NCBI RefSeq assembly: GCF_034113385.1 | Contig: NZ_JAXEXL010000002.1 | Span: 1 to 64,000, forward strand | Length of the DNA: 64,000 bases | Reading direction: 5' to 3' | Origin: Atopobium sp034113385 | Lineage (GTDB): Bacteria > Actinomycetota > Coriobacteriia > Coriobacteriales > Atopobiaceae | Shown here: in pieces, positions 58,741-64,000 of the stretch | How the letters are laid out: every line of letters starts with the position of its first letter | Position numbering within the stretch: the stretch's first letter is position 1 | Position numbers and translations under genes: made by a program | The notes under the pieces: generated by a model | What the model was told of the DNA's origin: nothing | The model's input: only the letters and a program-made list of their open reading frames with translations | Database searches by the model: none

Positions 58741-61206
58741 ATGTCTAACGAGCAAGATTCTTTATTTGTTGCCAGGCCAAGCATTGATTTAGCCACCCTT
58801 AATGAGGCTCAGCGTGCAGCTGCAACCTGTACGTCTGGTCCATTGCTTGTGCTTGCAGGGGCTGGTTCGGGTAAGACGCGTGTACTTACCTATCGTATTG
58901 CACATATGATTGCAGATGAAGGCGTGCGTCCGTGGCAAATTCTGGCTATTACCTTTACGAATAAGGCTGCCGCAGAGATGCGTGAGCGTCTTAATGCATT
59001 GCTTCCCAATGGCACACGCGGCATGTGGGTATGCACGTTTCATGCCATGTGCGTGCGTATGTTGCGCGAGGATGCGGATTGTCTTGGCTTTCAGCCAAAC
59101 TTTACTATTTATGATGATGATGACTCAAAACGTCTGATAAAAGCCATTATGAATGACTTGGATATTGAGCCTAAGTCGTTCCCACTTACTGCTATTCGCG
59201 CTCAGATTTCCGCTGCTAAAAACGCTCTAATTACTCCTGAGCACATGAGTGATGAGGCACAAAGTCCGCTTGAGCGCAAAAGTGCACAGGTTTACCTTGA
59301 GCTGCAGCGTCGTTTGTTGCGCGCAAACGCCATGGATTTTGATGACCTTCTTGTTAATGCGTATGAGTTGTTGTCCAAACATCCCGATGTGTTAGAAAAA
59401 TATCAGCTGCGTTTTGTGCAGATTTCTGTGGATGAGTACCAGGATACCAACCATGTGCAGTACAAAATTACCAATTTGTTGGCAGCTCGTACGCGCAATC
59501 TTATGGTTGTTGGTGATGATGATCAGTCCATTTACTCATGGCGTGGTGCAGATATCCAAAATATTTTGGACTTTGAGAAGGACTATCCAGATGCCAAGGT
59601 AGTTAAGCTTGAAGAGAATTATCGTTCTACGGGTCATATTTTGGCAGCAGCAAATGCCGTGGTTTCCAATAACTCGCGTCGCAAGTCAAAGCGCTTGTTT
59701 ACGTCGCGTGGTGATGGGGATACGGTGCGGGTATATCAAGCTGCCGATGAGCGCGATGAGGGTCGTTGGATTGGCTCAGAAATCGATAAAGTCCATGATG
59801 CAGGCACAAGCTACGATGACATTGCGGTATTTTATCGTACAAATGCACAATCCCGTATTTTAGAAGACATGCTCTTGCGTGCAGGTGTCCCTTACAAGAT
59901 TGTGGGCGGAACACGGTTCTTTGATCGTCAAGAAATTCGTGATGTAATGGCCTATCTCAAGCTGGTTGTTAATCCCGATGATGACGTAGCAGCTCTTCGT
60001 GTTATCAATACACCACGGCGCGGCATTGGCACTACGTCCATACATAAGATTGCAGAGTATGCAGCTTCTCAGGGCATTTCCTTCTTTAGTGCCGCGCAGG
60101 CGTGTGTGGCTGAAGTGGGCCTACTATCCACTAAGGTGCGCAATGCCCTGGCGGAGTTTACCAATGCTATTGAATCCAGCCGCCACCTTTCTGGGGATTT
60201 GGCAGATGTAGTAGAAGCTATTGTCGAGAAAAGCGGCATTATTCATGCGTATGAAGCCGAGAATACTATGGAGTCGCGCGGCCGCATCGAGAACGTGCAG
60301 GAATTCTTTGGTGTTGCAGCGGAGTTTGATGAAGATCATGAAGACGCGGCAGAAACACTTGAATCTATCGAGCAACTCAAAGAGGCTGGTGCTATACCTG
60401 TCGGCGAGCTTGATGCCTCTGGTATAGCTGCAACAGGTAGCGCCGTTACGGCTGCCAACCTGCGACCTCCTGTGGCAGCAGAAAAACTTCCAGCTCTTAT
60501 AGAATGGCTTGCCCTGCGCAGTGATTTGGATTCTCTTGCAGGTTCTACAAGTGCAGTTACTATGATGACCATTCACTCTGCTAAGGGCCTTGAGTTTCCC
60601 GTTGTCTTTGTGGCGGGTATGGAGGATGGCATTTTCCCACATACTGCGTATGAAGCAGATCCTGCATCATTGGAAGAAGAGCGCCGTTTAGCATACGTTG
60701 CTATTACACGAGCAGAGCGCCGTTTATATCTTACCTATGCCGTAACTCGCCGAACGTACGGCTCTACGCAGGCTAATCCACGCAGTCGTTTTCTTAACGA
60801 GATTCCAGAGGAGCATATTACCAAGGTAGGTGTAGGTTCATATGCCTTCTCGGGAGTGGGTTGGGAAAAGCGTGGTGACCGCCGGGGAACCTATGGTTCT
60901 GGGCAAGGCTCTGATATGTATGGTGGGCGTGTCTTTGGTGCTGCTACCCGTTCATCTAACTTGGGTGCTCACAAAAGTGCTCATACGGGCTCGAGTTTTG
61001 CGGACTTTGCTACAGACAGCGTTGCTCGTACAGAGTGTACGGATTCACAAAGCTTTGCTGCGGGAGATAACGTTTCTCACAAGACGTTTGGTCCTGGTGT
61101 GGTAACTGCTGTGGATGGAGACACTATTGAGGTTGTCTTTAGCCGTACAGGAAAGAAGAAAAAGCTCATGAAGGGTTTTGCGCCCATTGTTAAGGTAGAG
61201 GGATAG
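58741..61206 (+). CDS. pcrA: ATP-dependent DNA helicase PcrA/UvrD
   Basis: An 821-residue superfamily 1A 3'-5' DNA helicase for repair and replication. Q motif LNEAQRAA; Walker A AGAGSGKT (residues 39-46); motif II VDEYQDTN; motif III GDDDQSIYSWRGAD; motif IV ENYRSTGHIL; motif V TIHSAKGLEFPVVFV; motif VI LAYVAITRAERRLYL. A Gly/Ser-rich linker leads to a C-terminal Tudor-like domain (VSHKTFGPGVVTAVDGDTIEVVF...) that binds RNA polymerase in PcrA proteins. The ATG at 58741 has GGAG six bases upstream. Confidence 0.93.
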   Translation: MSNEQDSLFVARPSIDLATLNEAQRAAATCTSGPLLVLAGAGSGKTRVLTYRIAHMIADEGVRPWQILAITFTNKAAAEMRERLNALLPNGTRGMWVCTFHAMCVRMLREDADCLGFQPNFTIYDDDDSKRLIKAIMNDLDIEPKSFPLTAIRAQISAAKNALITPEHMSDEAQSPLERKSAQVYLELQRRLLRANAMDFDDLLVNAYELLSKHPDVLEKYQLRFVQISVDEYQDTNHVQYKITNLLAARTRNLMVVGDDDQSIYSWRGADIQNILDFEKDYPDAKVVKLEENYRSTGHILAAANAVVSNNSRRKSKRLFTSRGDGDTVRVYQAADERDEGRWIGSEIDKVHDAGTSYDDIAVFYRTNAQSRILEDMLLRAGVPYKIVGGTRFFDRQEIRDVMAYLKLVVNPDDDVAALRVINTPRRGIGTTSIHKIAEYAASQGISFFSAAQACVAEVGLLSTKVRNALAEFTNAIESSRHLSGDLADVVEAIVEKSGIIHAYEAENTMESRGRIENVQEFFGVAAEFDEDHEDAAETLESIEQLKEAGAIPVGELDASGIAATGSAVTAANLRPPVAAEKLPALIEWLALRSDLDSLAGSTSAVTMMTIHSAKGLEFPVVFVAGMEDGIFPHTAYEADPASLEEERRLAYVAITRAERRLYLTYAVTRRTYGSTQANPRSRFLNEIPEEHITKVGVGSYAFSGVGWEKRGDRRGTYGSGQGSDMYGGRVFGAATRSSNLGAHKSAHTGSSFADFATDSVARTECTDSQSFAAGDNVSHKTFGPGVVTAVDGDTIEVVFSRTGKKKKLMKGFAPIVKVEG

Positions 61207-61208
61207 CC

Positions 61209-61916
61209 ATGAAGCTCGGTATTATTTGTGCCATGGATGTGGAAGCAGCGCTGCTCAAGGAGCATATGCACAATACGGCAGTTACTACCTACGCACACAT
61301 GGATTACGTTGAAGGTATGCTTGAAGACTGTTCGGTTGTGGTAGTACGCTGCGGCATTGGTAAAAGCAACGCAGCGGTGTGCGTGCAAAATCTGGTAAAT
61401 CACTTTGGCGTAACGCATATTATTAACTCAGGAGCAGCGGGATCGCTGGATAACCGTATTGATATTTTGGACATTGTGGTTTCAACCGATGTTATCCATC
61501 ATGATGTTGATGCAACTATTTTTGGTTATGCAGCTGGTGAAGTTCCTGGTTTAGGGGTAGCGGCCTTCCCTGCGGATGAAGCACTGCGCCGTGTGGTACT
61601 TCAGGCCATTGCTCAGGCTCACGAGAAGTACGCGGTGTTTGAGGGGCGCATTGCTTCTGGTGATCAATTCATTGCAGATGATACAACTAAAGCTCACATC
61701 CGTGATACATTCCATGCCTGTTGCTGCGAGATGGAAGGCGCTTCTATAGCTCAGGCGTGCTGGCTTAATGACCTGCCTTTTGTTATTATCCGTGCCATTT
61801 CTGATAAAGCGGATGACTCAAAGCAGATTGAGTATCCTGTTTTTGAAAAGATTGCAGCACATCAAAGCGCCAAGGTCGTCATGCTTGTGGCGGCACAGCT
61901 TGCTGCGCACTCGTAA
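61209..61916 (+). CDS. mtnN: 5'-methylthioadenosine/S-adenosylhomocysteine nucleosidase
   Basis: A 235-residue nucleosidase that hydrolyses MTA and SAH to adenine, recycling methylation by-products and feeding autoinducer-2 synthesis. Motifs: GIICAMDVEAALL at the N-terminus, RCGIGKSNAAVCVQNLV, NSGAAGSLD, SGDQFIAD, CCEMEGASIAQAC (substrate Glu-Met-Glu) and RAISDKADD with the catalytic Asp. It starts 2 bases after pcrA, with GAGGGA in the helicase end. Confidence 0.92.
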   Translation: MKLGIICAMDVEAALLKEHMHNTAVTTYAHMDYVEGMLEDCSVVVVRCGIGKSNAAVCVQNLVNHFGVTHIINSGAAGSLDNRIDILDIVVSTDVIHHDVDATIFGYAAGEVPGLGVAAFPADEALRRVVLQAIAQAHEKYAVFEGRIASGDQFIADDTTKAHIRDTFHACCCEMEGASIAQACWLNDLPFVIIRAISDKADDSKQIEYPVFEKIAAHQSAKVVMLVAAQLAAHS

Positions 61917-61924
61917 CTGCTCAG

Positions 61925-62794
61925 CTACTGGGCCAAAACATCTGGTTGTACACATATGCCAACAAGGTCAGGACCTGTGTGTACCAAAAGCTCGGGCGTT
62001 GCGGCAGAAAATACAATGCGAGTAACGTTGTTGAGGCGTTTTTTGACTTCTGACTCAAGGTAGGAGGCAATTTCTGCAGAATTGGAAACGCAAATGCCTA
62101 CAACAACGTGCGAGAAGTTCTTGGCGTGCTTCTCTACAAACTTCAGCTCTTCCTCTATGGCCTTCTCAAAGCCACGCGCTTTTTTAACGGGTGTGTACAT
62201 GCCTTCAGGGTCACATGTAATAACAGGCTTGATGTTAAGTATGGTGCCCAAACGGTATGTTGCTTCAGAAATACGACCACCTTTACGCAGGTAGGATAAG
62301 GTTTTGGTGCAAAACCAAAGGCGCGTATCGCTTACGAGTTGCTCACACTTGGACACAATGTCATTAAGCTCCAGGCCTTTCTCGGCAAGGAGTGTGGCGG
62401 CCTGAACAATTAAGCCAGCACCAAGGCCAATATTCTTGGTATCAATCACGTGTACGGCAAAATCATTTACCTGAGACGCAATGAGGCGTACGGTTTGATT
62501 GGTGGAGGACAAGCCACTGGAAATGGTCACAAAAATTGCCTGGTTATACCCATCATCTTTAGCTTTTTGCAGAGCCGTTAAGATGCTATGGGGGCTGGGA
62601 AGCGATGTTGTGGGAATCTCTTCATCAAAGCGCGCAATAACCTCTTCAGAGCTAATGGTAACCGTGGACTCATAGGAACTGCCATCAGAATAACTAATGG
62701 TAAGTGGCACAATTCGTATGTCATGCTCGCGCGCAAAGGTGGTACCTGTGTCAGTACCGGAGTCGGTAAGAATTGCAATTCGCTGGCTGTTCAT
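61925..62794 (-). CDS. DegV-family fatty-acid-binding protein
   Basis: A 289-residue DegV protein; family members bind fatty acids (FakB type) for phosphorylation by FakA. It has the N-terminal ILTDSGTDTG, a TTSLPSPHSIL loop, TISSGLSSTNQTVRL, VIDTKNIGLGAGLIV and FCTKTLSYLRKGGRIS. The ATG at 62794 has AAAGGA seven bases upstream; the longer frame from GTG 62812 contains that site. It is convergent with mtnN. No FakA gene is in the window. Confidence 0.9.
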   Translation of the reverse strand: MNSQRIAILTDSGTDTGTTFAREHDIRIVPLTISYSDGSSYESTVTISSEEVIARFDEEIPTTSLPSPHSILTALQKAKDDGYNQAIFVTISSGLSSTNQTVRLIASQVNDFAVHVIDTKNIGLGAGLIVQAATLLAEKGLELNDIVSKCEQLVSDTRLWFCTKTLSYLRKGGRISEATYRLGTILNIKPVITCDPEGMYTPVKKARGFEKAIEEELKFVEKHAKNFSHVVVGICVSNSAEIASYLESEVKKRLNNVTRIVFSAATPELLVHTGPDLVGICVQPDVLAQ

Positions 62795-62958
62795 GTGAGT
62801 CCTTTCCAGCACTAATAAGAGCGTAAATCTTACATAAAGTATAGGCTATCCATTCTTGTGAAGTATTTCTACTTCAGACAAACGGTGTTGTGCAGTCAGT
62901 CATGTGAGCGGGTATATTTTTTATAAACCTTTTTACCTACAACCCTAAAGGAGTATGT

Positions 62959-64000
62959 ATGGCCAATCGTTCTGGCAATCCCACTAAGCATGAAATGCCA
63001 AAGCGTTCGACCATTATTAGAGAGCCTGCTGTGGTAAGGCGCCTTGCTCGCAGTTCTCAAATAAGTAAGTTTGCGTCGGATGGTACCATCGCAGCAGCGG
63101 TTATGGTGTTTGCTGCATTGCTTGCGGTTATGGTGGCCAATTCAGCTTTGTTTGAGCCACTTCACCATATTTTTATGACACAAATCGGCGTCAAATTTGG
63201 TCATTTTGTTTTAACCATGTCCATTGAAGCCTTTGTGAATGATTTCCTCATGGCTATCTTTTTCTTGCTCGTGGGCATTGAGCTTAAATATGAGGTAACC
63301 GTTGGTGAGCTTCGTCGTCCTCGCCAGGCAGCGCTTCCTATGTTGGCCGCTGTTGGTGGCGTAGCAATTCCTGCACTTATCTTTATTGCCTTTAATTGGG
63401 GAGGTCAGCAGCATGGCTGGGCTATTCCCATTGCTACAGATATTGCTTTTGCGCTTGGTGTTATGTCACTTTTGGGCGATAAGATTGCTGCAGAGACCAA
63501 AGTGTTTTTTCAGACGCTTGCCATTGCAGATGACATTTTGGCCATTGTGGTCATAGCTCTGTTCTATGGTCACAGTCCCTCTATCTTTTGGATGGCTGCT
63601 TCGGGCGTAGCCATTCTTATTCTATGGGGCCTCAACCGAGCACGTATTTACACCGTTAAGCCCTACATTATTGTTGGCTTGCTGCTCTGGGCGTGTATGT
63701 ATAAGTCCGGTATCCATGCTACGTTGGCTGGTGTCATTCTGGCATTCTTTTTGCCTGCAAAATCTGACATTCGTTTGAGCGCATTGCGCGATTGGCTTAA
63801 TGGTCAGGCTCGCAAATTAGATGATGTTTACGATGACGAGTCCCATGTTTTGGGCCAGCATAGCTTTACTAAAAATGCCGAGAAGGTCGAGCATGTTTTG
63901 CATCATGTCACGCCACCACTGGTTCGTGTGGAGCGAGAGATTTCAGTACCAGTAAACTTTATTATTTTGCCGCTGTTTGCTTTTGTAAACGCTCAGATTC
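62959..64000 (+). CDS. nhaA: NhaA-type Na+/H+ antiporter (cut by window end)
   Basis: The 5' 347 codons of an NhaA sodium/proton antiporter. A ~40-residue basic cytoplasmic N-terminus precedes the helices. Family landmarks: FLMAIFFLLVGIELKYEV, IPIATDIAFALGVMSLLG and the paired Asp of the ion site in TLAIADDILAIVVIALFYG. Helix breaks and the loop before FIILPLFAFVNAQ are as in NhaA. AAAGGAG (62947-62953) precedes the ATG. The gene continues past the window. With the CPA1 antiporter at 135 it gives two Na+/H+ systems in 64 kb. Confidence 0.92.
   Translation, partial: MANRSGNPTKHEMPKRSTIIREPAVVRRLARSSQISKFASDGTIAAAVMVFAALLAVMVANSALFEPLHHIFMTQIGVKFGHFVLTMSIEAFVNDFLMAIFFLLVGIELKYEVTVGELRRPRQAALPMLAAVGGVAIPALIFIAFNWGGQQHGWAIPIATDIAFALGVMSLLGDKIAAETKVFFQTLAIADDILAIVVIALFYGHSPSIFWMAASGVAILILWGLNRARIYTVKPYIIVGLLLWACMYKSGIHATLAGVILAFFLPAKSDIRLSALRDWLNGQARKLDDVYDDESHVLGQHSFTKNAEKVEHVLHHVTPPLVRVEREISVPVNFIILPLFAFVNAQI

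Overview
The window reads as a mid-GC, gene-dense bacterial chromosome with short intergenic gaps and strong AGGAGG-type ribosome binding sites. Gene content and protein style suggest a host-associated member of the Coriobacteriia, most likely an oral Atopobium/Lancefieldella relative. This is an inference: there is no rRNA or other marker gene here. Several segments (the ergothioneine-type ABC transporter, the histidine-triad zinc protein, a small membrane-linked XRE regulator) look like Firmicutes/Streptococcus proteins and may have been acquired horizontally. I found no tRNA, rRNA, CRISPR array, prophage or insertion sequence.

Layout. 0.1-7 kb: a CPA1 Na+/H+ antiporter, a small membrane protein, a YhgE/Pip membrane protein with its TetR regulator and a clear operator, and a stand-alone tRNA-binding-domain protein. 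7-12.6 kb (minus strand): a sortase-type surface protein, an EgtU/EgtV-like ABC transporter, and a MerR/TipAS regulator with a 19-bp-spacer promoter. 13-16.6 kb: a manganese-type ABC importer facing a perR-dps operon. 16.8-25.9 kb: a YdcF-like membrane protein, a flavoprotein, a membrane-linked XRE regulator, a heterodimeric exporter-fold ABC pair (possibly a siderophore importer), TetR, an Spx/ArsC-like protein and a hypothetical membrane protein. 26-30.5 kb: a zinc ABC importer operon ending in a histidine-triad protein. 30.7-40.6 kb: an AIM24-like protein, a second membrane-linked XRE regulator, a DeoR regulator divergent from a ketohexose operon (aldolase, 1-phosphosugar kinase, PTS IIBC), BrnQ, a 3-hydroxyacyl-CoA dehydrogenase and a nitroreductase. 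41.5-47.9 kb: a complete pstSCAB-phoU-phoBR operon with a circularly permuted PstS. 48-51 kb: csoR and copA, with a CopZ-like domain fused to the CopA C-terminus. 51-54 kb: a zur-znuACB operon. 54.3-64 kb: Crp/Fnr regulator, dCMP deaminase, ABC exporter, manganese-type CDF exporter, PcrA helicase, MTA/SAH nucleosidase, DegV protein and the start of NhaA, cut by the window end.

The common theme is metal and oxidative-stress homeostasis: Mn import, Mn-type export, PerR/Dps, two Zn importers plus Zur, Cu sensing and export, and a possible iron-siderophore system. Two candidate operator families link distant genes: a DtxR-like box before the Mn importer and the exporter-fold ABC pair, and a Zur-like box before both zinc operons. 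The observations most worth following up are the permuted PstS, the CopA-CopZ fusion with a plausible internal start that would release free CopZ, the EgtUV-like transporter, and the histidine-triad zinc operon in an apparent actinobacterium.
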